Positions 1-7,952 of a stretch of 18,837 nt of DNA are shown here, in pieces (position 1 is the first letter of the stretch; each line of letters begins with the position of its first letter). The stretch covers positions 1 to 18,837 of the forward strand of contig JAIRLP010000007.1 of NCBI GenBank assembly GCA_031259365.1, given 5' to 3'. The DNA is from Rickettsiales bacterium (lineage in GTDB: Bacteria > Pseudomonadota > Alphaproteobacteria > Rs-D84). A model generated the notes under the pieces. It had not been told where the DNA came from. It saw nothing but the letters and a program-made list of their open reading frames with translations, and ran no database searches. The position numbers and the translations under genes were made by a program.

Positions 1-177
1 CAGGGTCAAACAAATTCATCTGAAAACAACGATGGTTGTACCTTGCTGCAAATGGTACACGATAAGAATAAAGTTGAACAAATTTGGATGGCAAGTGAAG
101 TATTTGAAGATGGCAGCCGCATAGAAATAACTTGCGTTTCCAAGAAAGAAACGGTCAACCTATTTTCAGCAGAATAA
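1..177 (+). CDS. C-terminal end of an unrecognised protein (5' truncated by the window)
   Basis: An open frame enters from the left edge in frame 1 and runs 58 codons to a TAA at 175-177. The visible tail is hydrophilic, with two cysteines and no membrane segment. It ends 24 bases before the adaptor start, in the same direction, so it may be the preceding gene of the exporter operon. It does not look like the end of a TolC-type channel. No family can be named from this fragment. Confidence 0.55.
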   Translation, partial: QGQTNSSENNDGCTLLQMVHDKNKVEQIWMASEVFEDGSRIEITCVSKKETVNLFSAE

Positions 178-190
178 TCATACACATTTC

Positions 191-195
191 AGGAG
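191..195 (+). promoter_or_regulatory. Ribosome binding site deciding the macA start
   Basis: AGGAG lies six bases before the ATG at 202 but only three before the GTG at 199. The ATG is therefore the better start and removes one residue from the longest reading. Confidence 0.7.
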
Positions 196-201
196 AGAGT
201 G

Positions 202-1404
202 ATGAAGAAAGACAATAAAAACAAAATATCCAAGCCTTCTATTTTCAAGCGGGTATGGGACTGGATCAAATGCCGGAAATGGTGGATTATTATCATTTTG
301 ATCGCAGCTGTTGGCGGTTATTATACGTTCAGTGAATCCAGCACAAAAACCACGTCGACATTTGCATCAACCGCTATTACCAAGGGGGATTTGCGTCAGG
401 TGGTGACTGCAACCGGCGAAATCAGACCAATTAACACTATTAACGTTGGATCTCAGGTCAGTGGCACAATTGAAAAGATCTATGTGGATTATAATTCCAA
501 GGTCAAAAAAGGTGATATCTTGCTGGAAATTGAACCTTCTGTTTTACAAGCGTCCGTAGATGAAGCCAAAGCATCCCTGGTCAGTTCAGAATCCCAGCGA
601 AATTATGCAAAAAATGAATATACACGTAATAAAACACTGTATAAAGACGGATTTATCGCCCGCGCAGAAATGGAACAATCTCAGACAACATACGAACAGG
701 CAGAACAGACTGTAAAACGGATGAAATCACAATATGATCGCGCAGTAACAAATTTGGGTTATGCCACAATTACATCCCCAGTGGATGGTACTGTAATTTC
801 TAGAAAAGTGGACAAAGGTCAGACTGTTGCGGCAAGTTTCCAAACACCAGACTTGTTCGAAATCGCCGAAGATTTATCCCAAATGCAGATTGAAACATCT
901 GTATCCGAAGCAGACATCGGCATGATCAAAGAAGGCCAAGCAGTTACATTCACAGTGGACGCTTATCCAACTCAAACATTTGATGGCGAAGTCCGCCAAA
1001 TCCGTTTATCACCAACAACAACTTCGAATGTGGTTGTTTATACTGTGGTTATTAACCTTGATAATTCGGATTTGCGTCTGATGCCAGGGATGACTGCATT
1101 CGTCACAATTGTAATTGCTGAAAAACATGACGTATGGAAAGCTCAGAATTCAGCATTCTTGATGCGCAGTTTTAATGGCATTGTTGAATCACCGGGCGAT
1201 GTCACTCCAAAAACACACCTGGCCGTAGAACGCGGCACAAACGTTATCCTGATCCCTTATAAAAAGGGCCTGGTCACTGCCACTGAAACAGAAATCATCG
1301 CAGACGGCTTGCATGCCGACGACAGAATTATAACCGGACGTCTGGGGCAAGCCGGTAATGCAGCGAATGCCCAAATGAGAATGGGCGGCGGCGGCCCACG
1401 ATAA
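202..1404 (+). CDS. macA: MacA-like periplasmic adaptor (HlyD/membrane fusion protein family)
   Basis: This 400-residue protein has a basic N-terminus and one membrane segment at about residues 27-42, which anchors it in the inner membrane with the rest in the periplasm. Next come the first half of a lipoyl/barrel-sandwich domain, a coiled-coil hairpin rich in Q, E and K (about 110-185), the returning lipoyl half with the motif ATITSPVDGTVISR, and beta-barrel domains ending near PGMTAFVTI. That is the domain order of MacA and related adaptors, and the length is typical of MacA. It should link an inner-membrane ABC exporter to an outer-membrane channel; no channel gene is visible. The genes that follow encode an ATPase and a MacB-type permease. 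The tail is glycine-rich and ends in TAA. The substrate cannot be inferred. Confidence 0.88.
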   Translation: MKKDNKNKISKPSIFKRVWDWIKCRKWWIIIILIAAVGGYYTFSESSTKTTSTFASTAITKGDLRQVVTATGEIRPINTINVGSQVSGTIEKIYVDYNSKVKKGDILLEIEPSVLQASVDEAKASLVSSESQRNYAKNEYTRNKTLYKDGFIARAEMEQSQTTYEQAEQTVKRMKSQYDRAVTNLGYATITSPVDGTVISRKVDKGQTVAASFQTPDLFEIAEDLSQMQIETSVSEADIGMIKEGQAVTFTVDAYPTQTFDGEVRQIRLSPTTTSNVVVYTVVINLDNSDLRLMPGMTAFVTIVIAEKHDVWKAQNSAFLMRSFNGIVESPGDVTPKTHLAVERGTNVILIPYKKGLVTATETEIIADGLHADDRIITGRLGQAGNAANAQMRMGGGGPR

Positions 1405-1408
1405 GACA

Positions 1409-1434
1409 AAAAGCCGGTCAAAAACCGGCTTTTT
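1409..1434 (+). terminator. Rho-independent terminator or attenuator between macA and the ABC ATPase
   Basis: AAAAGCCGGT (1409-1418), a five-base loop and ACCGGCTTTT (1424-1433) form a strong stem with a terminal T-run, five bases after the macA stop. The ATPase begins 20 bases later with no obvious promoter between, so the hairpin probably gives partial termination that sets adaptor-to-pump expression. Confidence 0.8.
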
Positions 1435-1453
1435 AATCTCAAAAGGATAAAAT

Positions 1454-2173
1454 ATGAAAGAACCAAAAAACATCATTTCCATGGAAAATATTAACAAAGG
1501 GTTTCCTTTGGAGGTTGGTGGGTTTCAACAAGTTTTATTTGATATCAATTTTAATATTCAATCTGGCGAATTCATTGCCATTATGGGACCATCTGGCAGT
1601 GGAAAATCCACATGCATGAACATTATCGGGGCATTGGATACCGCAACTTCTGGCACATACAAACTTTATGGTGATGATGTAACCCATATGACGGCTGACG
1701 AATTAGCGATCGTTCGGAATGAACATATCGGCTTTGTATTTCAAAACTTTAACCTGCTGTCCAAGCGCAACGTTTTGGATAATGTTATGCTGCCCCTGAT
1801 GTACCGCGGATTATCCATGTCTGAACGCATTGACCGTGCCCGGCAAATGCTGAAGCGCGTGGGATTGGAAAATTTTGAAACATATCTGCCCCCACAGTTA
1901 TCGGGTGGTATGCGTCAACGTGTGGCAATCGCCCGCGCGTTGGCTGGCGATCCTAAATTGATTCTGGCCGACGAACCAACTGGGGCATTGGATAGTAAAA
2001 TGGGTAATGAAATTTTGCAATTCTTCACGAAGCTGAATAGTGAAATAGGGATCACTATCGTTATGATCACTCATGAATTTGATATTGCTAAATACGCCAA
2101 CCGTCTAATCCATATCCGTGACGGTCGCATCAACTATGATGGTAAGATCCCAAAGGATGAAAGGAATTTGTAA
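1454..2173 (+). CDS. ABC transporter ATP-binding protein, MacB/LolD type
   Basis: This 239-residue cytoplasmic ATPase carries all the nucleotide-binding motifs: Walker A GPSGSGKST at 45-53, Q-loop Q97, signature LSGGM at 149-153 followed by RQRVAIARAL, Walker B LILADE at 169-174 with TGALDS after it, and the H-loop histidine at 207 (MITHE). Methionine replaces the usual Q or E at the end of the signature. In canonical MacB the ATPase is fused to the permease; here it is a separate polypeptide, as in LolD or YbbA systems. AAAAGGAT precedes the start by a normal distance. The stop overlaps the next start as TAATG, indicating translational coupling. Confidence 0.93.
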   Translation: MKEPKNIISMENINKGFPLEVGGFQQVLFDINFNIQSGEFIAIMGPSGSGKSTCMNIIGALDTATSGTYKLYGDDVTHMTADELAIVRNEHIGFVFQNFNLLSKRNVLDNVMLPLMYRGLSMSERIDRARQMLKRVGLENFETYLPPQLSGGMRQRVAIARALAGDPKLILADEPTGALDSKMGNEILQFFTKLNSEIGITIVMITHEFDIAKYANRLIHIRDGRINYDGKIPKDERNL

Positions 2174-2892
2174 TGGTGAAAATCAAAGTTTCTTCTGTGG
2201 GGCAATTTGATGAAGCTTGGGCAACAACTTTTCGCCTGACCTATACATCATCCGCAAAAAATTTTGAAAAGCTGTTATTAAAAAATGAAGTAAAACCACC
2301 ATTTAAACTGCATTATGAATATATTTTACCTAACAACTGGGGTCCTATTGAATTTGAAAAGAACCTTAAAAAAATTCAAGGTCATTTAATGATAGAAAGT
2401 CCGCGGATCACCCGTTTTTTTGACATCAATGTTGAAACTGTTGAGAAAATCCGGGAAATTCGCAAAAAAGACCTGCTGGTGTTAAAAATGTGGGCGACGG
2501 AAATACAAAATAAGAACCAGGAACTATCACACATAAAGCTGATGGATTATTATGACCAAGCGGGATTTGTGGACGGTGCGATCTATGGTTTTGCACCAGA
2601 AGAAATTTCATATTATCTAGACCAACAGCGTGATCAGGGTGAAAATCCGCAACAAAATTTAATAAGGAAAAAATATTCGGAACAATTGGAAGAACTTTTG
2701 GGCGGATCAATTAATTATAAAATATCGCCCGAAAAGCTGAAAAAGATTATCGAAATAACAAAGGAAAAGAAAACAGAATTCGCCAGATCCGGGGTCAAAA
2801 TTTCCAAACGAATTCTGGTTGATTCTTTTGGACGCGAAGATCCGACAGGGTTCTTAAGCTATCACGAACAAAGAACCCGTGGGGACGATTAA
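2173..2892 (+). CDS. Uncharacterised 239-residue protein encoded inside the exporter operon
   Basis: I do not recognise this protein. It is highly charged, has no signal peptide or membrane segment, and looks cytosolic, with helical lysine/glutamate-rich stretches in the middle and C-terminal third. Its start overlaps the ATPase stop (TAATG), and the permease follows about 140 bases later in the same direction, so it is part of the exporter transcript. Such a soluble gene between the ATPase and permease is not part of standard MacAB. It could be an accessory or substrate-related factor, or an unrelated passenger. Codon use resembles the neighbouring genes and it ends in TAA. Confidence 0.8.
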   Translation: MVKIKVSSVGQFDEAWATTFRLTYTSSAKNFEKLLLKNEVKPPFKLHYEYILPNNWGPIEFEKNLKKIQGHLMIESPRITRFFDINVETVEKIREIRKKDLLVLKMWATEIQNKNQELSHIKLMDYYDQAGFVDGAIYGFAPEEISYYLDQQRDQGENPQQNLIRKKYSEQLEELLGGSINYKISPEKLKKIIEITKEKKTEFARSGVKISKRILVDSFGREDPTGFLSYHEQRTRGDD

Positions 2893-2900
2893 TTCTGGAA

Positions 2901-2935
2901 AAAGGAACTCTTATAATGACTTTTAACGAACTTTT
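2901..2935 (+). repeat. Imperfect duplicate of the permease translation start region
   Basis: Positions 2901-2935 match 3017-3051 at 30 of 35 positions, covering the ribosome binding site (AAAGGAAC), the ATG and the first codons of the permease gene. The offset is 116 bases. The copies have diverged, so the duplication is not recent. Confidence 0.85.
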
Positions 2936-3032
2936 GCGTAAAAGCACCACACGAGATGCGTTATTAGTATCAAGTGCAGGGTGCGCATCGCAAAATTACG
3001 TGCCTCGAACAAAACCAAAGGAACGTTTATAA
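2916..3032 (+). CDS. Small 38-codon ORF starting with a copy of the permease N-terminus
   Basis: The ORF begins MTFNELLRKS, close to MTFNDILKES at the start of the permease, then continues into unrelated sequence derived from a dispersed repeat. It has a duplicated ribosome binding site and its TAA overlaps the permease ATG as TAATG. It may be a relic of a second permease copy, or a short leader ORF that couples translation into the permease. No function is claimed for the peptide. Confidence 0.4.
   Translation: MTFNELLRKSTTRDALLVSSAGCASQNYVPRTKPKERL
2954..3001 (+). repeat. Copy A of a short dispersed repeat (about 48 bases)
   Basis: The segment shares AGATGCGTTA-TAG-ATCAA (18 of 20 positions) at one end and AAAATTACGT at the other with 10694-10740, at almost the same internal spacing (48 versus 47 bases). 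Here it lies inside the 38-codon ORF. Confidence 0.7.
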
Positions 3033-4249
3033 TGACATTTAACGACATTTTAAAAGAATCATGGCTATCCATCAGCGGAAATAAGACTCGCAGCTTCCTG
3101 ACCGTTCTAGGGATCATTATCGGTGTAATGGCGGTGGTGATCATGGTTGCCGTCGGCGAAACTGTGGAAAAGCAAATCAGTGACCAATTTTCATCCTTGG
3201 GCACCAATACGATCATGATCCGGGCGGGCGCGGCCCAAACCGGTGGTGTCCGGACGGGCAGTCGTCAGACCCTGACCATCCAAGATTCTGAAGTTATTGC
3301 TCGTCTGCCAGATGTCGCCGCGGCCAGCCCAGTCCAAACCAGCGCAAGTCAGATTATTTACGGGAATAAAAACTGGGCCTCGTCAATTGTGGGGGTTTAT
3401 CCAGATTATATAGATGTCCAGAATCTTGAAATAGAACTGGGAACCATGTTTGACCAATCCGCCGTGCGTAATGGGTCGACTTATGCCATTATTGGGCCAA
3501 AAACTGCCCGTGAATTGGAAATGCCAGACAACCCGGTTGGCGAAGTTATTCGTGTTCAAAACACACCTTTTGTAATTATTGGCGTGACCAAAGAACGCGG
3601 GGACAGTGCCATGGGCAGCCAGGACGACATGTTAATTATTCCAATTACAACATTGAAAAAGCGTCTTCAGGGCAGCCGCTTTCCAGATGCTGTCAGCATG
3701 GTTTCTTTGAAATTATATGCAGACGCTGACAATGTTTTGACCACCGAATTGATTACTTCGTTATTACGTGAAAGACACAAGCTAAAAGATTCCGATCCAG
3801 ATGACTTTCAAATTATGGATATGAAACAGGTTATGGAAACCATGAACACCGTAACTGGGTATATGAAATTGCTGCTGATTGCGATTGCAGGCGTATCTTT
3901 GCTAGTGGGTTCAATCGGAATTATGAACATGATGTTGGTATCTGTGGCCGAACGCACACATGAAATCGGTATTAGAAAAGCGATTGGTGCCCGAGAAAAA
4001 CACATTATCATCCAATTCTTATCTGAATCCATCCTGATTTCGTTCTTGGGGTCCATGGTTGGAATGTTACTGGGGATCGGTCTTTCCCAAGGAATTGGCC
4101 GCTTTGTTTTAGGCTATAGCGTTCCATTCAGTGCTTGGCCAGTCGTTCTGTCTTTCAGTGTGGCCATTGTTGTGGGTCTGGCGTCTGGTGTGACCCCTGC
4201 GATCAAGGCAGCGAAACTGAATCCTATCGACAGTCTACGCCACGAATAA
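3032..4249 (+). CDS. MacB-type ABC transporter permease (FtsX-like)
   Basis: This 405-residue inner-membrane protein has the four-helix MacB/FtsX plan: one helix near 22-42 after a short cytosolic N-terminus (GNKTRSFLTVLGIIIGVMAV), a long periplasmic domain (about 45-275), then three helices near 278-302, 333-352 and 372-388. The conserved coupling segment ERTHEIGIRKAIGA sits between helices 2 and 3, where it would contact the ATPase. I place the start at the ATG at 3032, which has AAAGGAAC upstream and gives the family N-terminus; a GTG at 2981 in the same frame would add 17 residues from repeat sequence. With the ATPase and adaptor it should make a MacAB-like exporter whose two halves are separate polypeptides. 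Confidence 0.92.
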   Translation: MTFNDILKESWLSISGNKTRSFLTVLGIIIGVMAVVIMVAVGETVEKQISDQFSSLGTNTIMIRAGAAQTGGVRTGSRQTLTIQDSEVIARLPDVAAASPVQTSASQIIYGNKNWASSIVGVYPDYIDVQNLEIELGTMFDQSAVRNGSTYAIIGPKTARELEMPDNPVGEVIRVQNTPFVIIGVTKERGDSAMGSQDDMLIIPITTLKKRLQGSRFPDAVSMVSLKLYADADNVLTTELITSLLRERHKLKDSDPDDFQIMDMKQVMETMNTVTGYMKLLLIAIAGVSLLVGSIGIMNMMLVSVAERTHEIGIRKAIGAREKHIIIQFLSESILISFLGSMVGMLLGIGLSQGIGRFVLGYSVPFSAWPVVLSFSVAIVVGLASGVTPAIKAAKLNPIDSLRHE

Positions 4250-4430
4250 GGGACGAAGCTGTTCCGGTTCAATATATTTACATTAAAAAAGCCGGTTTTA
4301 TTTTACATTTTGTGCGTTTCGCACCAAAAGCGCCAGCGCCACAATTATGATTTTCAAACAAAATTCCAAGATTCCTGGTCATTTTCAGTAAAATAACACT
4401 AAATATAATATTTGTCAAACATCCATCTTA

Positions 4431-4458
4431 TAAAAAGACCCGAAAAAACCTGGGTCTT
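4431..4458 (-). terminator. Terminator of the parA-parB transcript
   Basis: Read on the minus strand, AAGACCC, a ten-base loop and GGGTCTT form a stem followed by TTTTTAT. It lies about 90 bases beyond the parB stop. It could also serve the convergent permease transcript weakly. Confidence 0.65.
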
Positions 4459-4506
4459 AATATTATCTATATAATCAAACGCTATGTCCCATAGCTTTCC
4501 TAAGCG

Positions 4507-4530
4507 TCATTCCTGCGAAGGCAGGAATGA
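4507..4530. repeat. Palindromic intergenic repeat (REP-like)
   Basis: TCATTCCTGC, GAAG, GCAGGAATGA form a perfect 10-base stem with a four-base loop between the convergent permease and parB genes. Repeats of this style are common in intergenic DNA of alphaproteobacteria. The arm shares CAGGAATG with the ends of the MITE copies in this window. Confidence 0.75.
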
Positions 4531-4548
4531 TAGCAGAACTTATCATTG

Positions 4549-5430
4549 TTAATTCAATGATGTCAGCTTGTCCACCAATTCTTGCATTTGCATACGGGTA
4601 TCAAATTTCAGAATGATTTCCCCCGCCCCACCGCGCTTTTCGCGCAACTTGACAGATACACTCAACACCTTTTTGATGTTAGATTCGATCTCTTTAATCT
4701 GAGCTGTACCAATAGAATTAGAAGAAAAAGACCGGCTTTTTGAAGAACGAACCACATTTTTTACCTTCTTTTCAGTATCAGACACAGACAATTTCTTTTC
4801 AACAATTTCACGCGCCAGATCTTCTGCATTTTCAGCAACCGCGATAGTACGTGCATGAGAAGCACTGATTTCACCCTGCTGAACCATATTTTTGACCGCC
4901 GGGGGCAAAACATCCAAACGCATGATGTTTCTGATATAACTTTCTGATTTGCCAATCAAACGGGACACATCTGCCAATTCATAACCGCATTTATCCATCA
5001 AATTCTTATAAGCAGATGCTTCTTCAATGGGATTCAGATTTTCACGCTGAACATTTTCGATCAATGCGATTTCCATCGCATTTTCATCTGTCATTGTTTT
5101 AACCAGTGCCGGAATTTCAGCCAAGCCCGCCAATTTACTTGCGCGGAAACGGCGTTCACCAGCAACAATTTCATATTGATGAGCCTGCCCTTTGACCGCG
5201 CGCAACAAGATCGGCTGCAACACGCCCTTTTCTTTGATGGACGCTGCCAGATCTTCCAATTCACTTTTTGTAAAAGTCTTACGTGGCTGGTCTGGATTTG
5301 CACCAATCTGAATCAAAGGAACCTGACGTACTGCGACGCGTTCACTGCCAGTTAAAACAGAAATATCCGGGATACTGCCCATTTCCGCTTTTAAATCTGC
5401 CAATCCTTTACCTAATCCAAATTTAGACAT
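4549..5430 (-). CDS. parB: Chromosome partitioning protein ParB
   Basis: This 293-residue protein is a CTP-dependent clamp that loads at parS sites and works with ParA to segregate the replication origin. It has the N-terminal FGLGKGL motif, the ParB/Srx CTP-binding core with GERRFRA (91-97) and ENVQREN (125-131), a helix-turn-helix near 152-172 (ELADVSRLIGKSESYIRNIM), the GEISASHARTIA segment, and a C-terminal dimerisation domain after about 245. Length is typical. It starts 11 bases after the parA stop with AGGAAAG upstream, so parA and parB form one operon. No canonical CACGTG-centred parS was found in the window; AT-rich palindromes are listed separately. Confidence 0.97.
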   Translation of the reverse strand: MSKFGLGKGLADLKAEMGSIPDISVLTGSERVAVRQVPLIQIGANPDQPRKTFTKSELEDLAASIKEKGVLQPILLRAVKGQAHQYEIVAGERRFRASKLAGLAEIPALVKTMTDENAMEIALIENVQRENLNPIEEASAYKNLMDKCGYELADVSRLIGKSESYIRNIMRLDVLPPAVKNMVQQGEISASHARTIAVAENAEDLAREIVEKKLSVSDTEKKVKNVVRSSKSRSFSSNSIGTAQIKEIESNIKKVLSVSVKLREKRGGAGEIILKFDTRMQMQELVDKLTSLN

Positions 5431-5441
5431 ATTCTTTCCTT

Positions 5442-6221
5442 TTAAATTTCATTTTGACAAGAAATACCGTTCACGATTTCTGTGGCCACACGCAGATAAG
5501 CCTGGGCGCCAGTTGAATTGAAATCATAGAACAAAGCCGGCTTTCCATGACTTGGTGCCTCGGATACACGGACATTACGCGGTACAACAGTCTTAAATAC
5601 GCGATCACCAAATGTGTTACGAACATCTTCTTCAACAGCCTTGGTTAATCCATAACGTTTATCATACATTGTCAACAAAACACCCAGAATTTCCAAATTT
5701 GGATTCCAGCTTTTTTGAATTTCAGAAATTGTGTTAACCAAATGTTGAACCCCTTCCAATGCAAAAAATTCACACTGTAATGGAACGATAACTGAATTCG
5801 CGGTGGTCAATGCATTCAAAGTTAAATAACCCAAAGCCGGTGGACAATCCAACAAGATATAATCATAATGATCTTTGACTGATTCCAAAGCATCACGTAA
5901 ACGATATTCACGATCATCCATATCCAACAGTTCTGCTTCTGCGCCAGACAAGGCTGGACTGGATGGCAAGATATGCATTCCAGGAACTGCAGTCGACAGT
6001 ATATTATCCGCCGCACTTGCCGTACCCATAATAACACCATAAACGCTTTGACGATGGGCGGCGCGAACAAAACCAAGACCTGTTCCGGCATTACCTTGTG
6101 GATCAAGATCAATCAACAAAACACGCTTTTTAATCGCGGCCAATGATGCCCCAATATTAATAGCCGTTGTGGTTTTACCAACGCCACCTTTTTGATTAGC
6201 AAATGCGATAATCTTTGTCAT
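5442..6221 (-). CDS. parA: Chromosome partitioning ATPase ParA
   Basis: This 259-residue MinD/ParA-type ATPase has the deviant Walker A motif KGGVGKTTT at 11-19, the DPQGN motif from D40, and Walker B-like DCPP at 125-128. It binds ATP and nucleoid DNA and moves ParB-parS complexes. I chose the ATG at 6221 because it gives the family N-terminus (MTKIIAFANQKGG) and has AAGGAAG upstream; the longer reading adds ten residues with no support. In many alphaproteobacteria rsmG lies directly upstream of parA, and here that junction carries an inserted decayed gene. Confidence 0.97.
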   Translation of the reverse strand: MTKIIAFANQKGGVGKTTTAINIGASLAAIKKRVLLIDLDPQGNAGTGLGFVRAAHRQSVYGVIMGTASAADNILSTAVPGMHILPSSPALSGAEAELLDMDDREYRLRDALESVKDHYDYILLDCPPALGYLTLNALTTANSVIVPLQCEFFALEGVQHLVNTISEIQKSWNPNLEILGVLLTMYDKRYGLTKAVEEDVRNTFGDRVFKTVVPRNVRVSEAPSHGKPALFYDFNSTGAQAYLRVATEIVNGISCQNEI

Positions 6222-6247
6222 ATAACTTCCTTCAACTTTATGGTCAC

Positions 6248-6276
6248 ACATTAGAAAATCAGACCGATTCGGTCAA
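6248..6276 (-). promoter_or_regulatory. parA promoter with overlapping palindrome
   Basis: On the minus strand TTGACC (6276-6271), a 17-base spacer and TAATGT (6253-6248) make a plausible sigma-70 promoter, about 20-30 bases upstream of the parA ATG. The palindrome GACCGATTCGGTC (6262-6274), with 6-base arms about a central T, overlaps the -35 and could be an operator. Both calls are by inspection. Confidence 0.55.
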
Positions 6277-6341
6277 GCATATTTAAAACAACTAGCTTTA
6301 CAAAAAAGACATTTTTAAGTAATATTAATACAGTAAAATCT

Positions 6342-6355
6342 ATTTCATATGAAAT
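6342..6355. promoter_or_regulatory. Perfect palindrome ATTTCATATGAAAT, copy 1
   Basis: This perfect 14-base palindrome lies about 120 bases upstream of parA and 45 before the inserted decayed gene. The same 14 bases recur at 10638-10651, and a two-centre variant occurs at 7369-7386. Outer bases resemble the canonical parS (T-TTTCA--TGAAA) with TA at the centre in place of CG. A parS role is inference. Confidence 0.6.
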
Positions 6356-6365
6356 CTATTCTTTA

Positions 6366-6393
6366 TTGACAAAATTTGTATTTAGGTTATATT
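6366..6393 (+). promoter_or_regulatory. Near-consensus promoter for a leaderless transcript
   Basis: TTGACA (6366-6371), a 16-base spacer and TATATT (6388-6393) lie directly before the ATG at 6400. A start site seven bases after the -10 would fall on that ATG, and no clear Shine-Dalgarno sequence is present. Confidence 0.6.
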
Positions 6394-6399
6394 TAAATT

Positions 6400-7351
6400 A
6401 TGAAGTTCGATAAAATATATTCTTTAACCGTTGCTTTCACGTTAAGTGGTGCTGTTTTCCTGGCATATATTAAACCTATACCTATAAAACCTTCTACCCC
6501 AGCAATGCAAAAAATAACAGAAACACCCGTATGGAAGGACATTATCTTTGAAAACGATACAAACCGTATTACCGATAAACTTTGCGACGATATGACCGGT
6601 AAAATAACAAATTATGTGGAATTACCCCACCCTCGCCCAACTTTGGCCGGTGGCCTATTTTTTCCTTATCAAAACAAGATCCGTTTATATCACAATATTA
6701 CAGACAGCAAACGTCCAGATGTACAAAGTTATGCGCAACGTCAAAGCACTTTGTTACCATTAGTTAAATGACATGAATTGGAACACGCAAGAAAATCAGC
6801 ACTTGTTCGGGGCGGACCTTACGCATTGCCTTTGTTCACGGAAAAGTTGCAGTGATGAATGAAATTATGGCACCAGCTGGGGAAATAATCGAGGCACTGG
6901 ATTATCACGCGGACTTTGGCATACCATTTCCAAGTGCGCCTGCACAAATTAGGTCAGCAGATGCAGCAATCAGCCAGTTTATAAAAGAAAATAATATGAC
7001 CTGGCCAGCGGATTTCAACAACCAACAGATTGCGGACATTACGATAAAATATGCTTTGGAAAAATTTCTGAATGCTTATAACACTGGAACATATAAGTGG
7101 ACCATACGCAATGCGAAACAATCCTTTGGAACAAAAAAACACACGCTAATTCCGGGATGTATAAATACCTTAAATATTCTTTTTTACCGATCTTGAATGA
7201 TTGGGAAGCATTATGGGTTTTCGAAACCAGAAAGACAATTCTGGACAATAAAAACCACGATGGACTGGCCAATCTTTGGAAGGCGGCATCAGAAATTCAA
7301 AAGAATAATCTGATTGCAACCGTGGATTCTATAGTTTTAATAATACCCTAA
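6400..7351 (+). pseudogene. Decayed HExxH metallopeptidase-like gene inserted between parA and rsmG
   Basis: Three reading segments join into one protein of about 315 residues. The first (from 6400) starts with a membrane or signal segment and runs to an in-frame TGA at 6769-6771. The same frame continues immediately with HELEHARKSALVRGG, an HExxH zinc-binding motif, to 6852. A frame change there leads into NEIMAPAGEIIEALDYHADFG, a helix of the kind that follows the zinc helix in such enzymes. A second change, probably at the A7 run at 7133-7139, leads into a tail ending in TAA at 7349-7351. One nonsense codon and two shifts indicate a pseudogene, though sequencing error or recoding is not excluded. 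The protein would be membrane-anchored or exported. The metallopeptidase assignment rests on the motif and its context only. Confidence 0.72.
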
Positions 7352-7368
7352 AATCAAATAGATAAATT

Positions 7369-7386
7369 TTATTTCATTTGAAATAA
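7369..7386. promoter_or_regulatory. Palindrome TTATTTCA-TT-TGAAATAA
   Basis: Eight-base arms around a TT centre. It is a variant of the palindrome at 6342-6355 and lies between the stop of the decayed gene and the stop of rsmG, so the two sites bracket the inserted gene. Confidence 0.5.
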
Positions 7387-7391
7387 TTCGA

Positions 7392-7952
7392 TTATTTAAT
7401 ATTCCAAACTTGAATAATAAAGCCATCACCTGTTTTGGATGGTGTCAAAGAATAATCAAAACGGTAACATTTCTTGGCTTCCTGGATTTCGGCTTCTATT
7501 TCCCGGCCTTTTAATAAAAACAACCGGCATTTTGTTACGGCCACATAATCCAAGATCTTTAACAGCGACGCAAATGCTCTGGCTGTAAAAACTAATTCTT
7601 TATCGGTCTTTTTAAGTGTTTTTACAAAGTCTTCAACCCTGCCATGATAAATCGTAAAATTTGGCAGATCCAATTCATGTCTCAAAGCATTTAAAAAACC
7701 AGCCTTTTTTCCAATAGATTCAATCGCAGTCACTTCCCAACCATTTATTGCCAAAGCAGCTGCCGGAAACCCTGCCCCACTGCCCAAATCTGCGATCCTA
7801 ACGTCACCCGGCAAAACTTTGGCCAATTGCTGGGAATCCGCAAAATGGCGTTCCTGGATATCATTTAATGTACTAAGCGCAACCAAGTTCATTCTGGTTG
7901 ACCAATCGCGCAACAAGGCTTCGTATTTAATAAATTTTTCTGGTATATTCAT
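7392..7952 (-). CDS. rsmG: 16S rRNA (guanine-N7) methyltransferase RsmG (GidB)
   Basis: This 186-residue protein transfers a methyl group from S-adenosylmethionine to N7 of a guanine in the 530 loop of 16S rRNA. The N-terminus MNIPEKFIKYEALLRDWSTR, the segment RHFADSQQL, and the SAM-binding glycine loop IADLGSGAGFPAAALAI are typical of RsmG. Length is slightly short for the family. I start it at the ATG at 7952; the longer frame adds 18 residues that overlap the divergent TPR gene. rsmG normally precedes parA, which fits its position upstream of parA-parB on this strand, with an insertion between. Its start faces the TPR gene across 26 bases. Confidence 0.94.
   Translation of the reverse strand: MNIPEKFIKYEALLRDWSTRMNLVALSTLNDIQERHFADSQQLAKVLPGDVRIADLGSGAGFPAAALAINGWEVTAIESIGKKAGFLNALRHELDLPNFTIYHGRVEDFVKTLKKTDKELVFTARAFASLLKILDYVAVTKCRLFLLKGREIEAEIQEAKKCYRFDYSLTPSKTGDGFIIQVWNIK

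Noticed and set aside
6429..6446. parS-like TTTCACGTTAAG
   Set aside because: Only the left half matches canonical parS and it lies inside the coding part of the decayed gene; likely chance.
6769..6855. TGA read as tryptophan (altered genetic code)
   Set aside because: All recognised genes encode tryptophan with TGG and none carries an internal TGA. Even with recoding, the HExxH gene still needs two frame changes.
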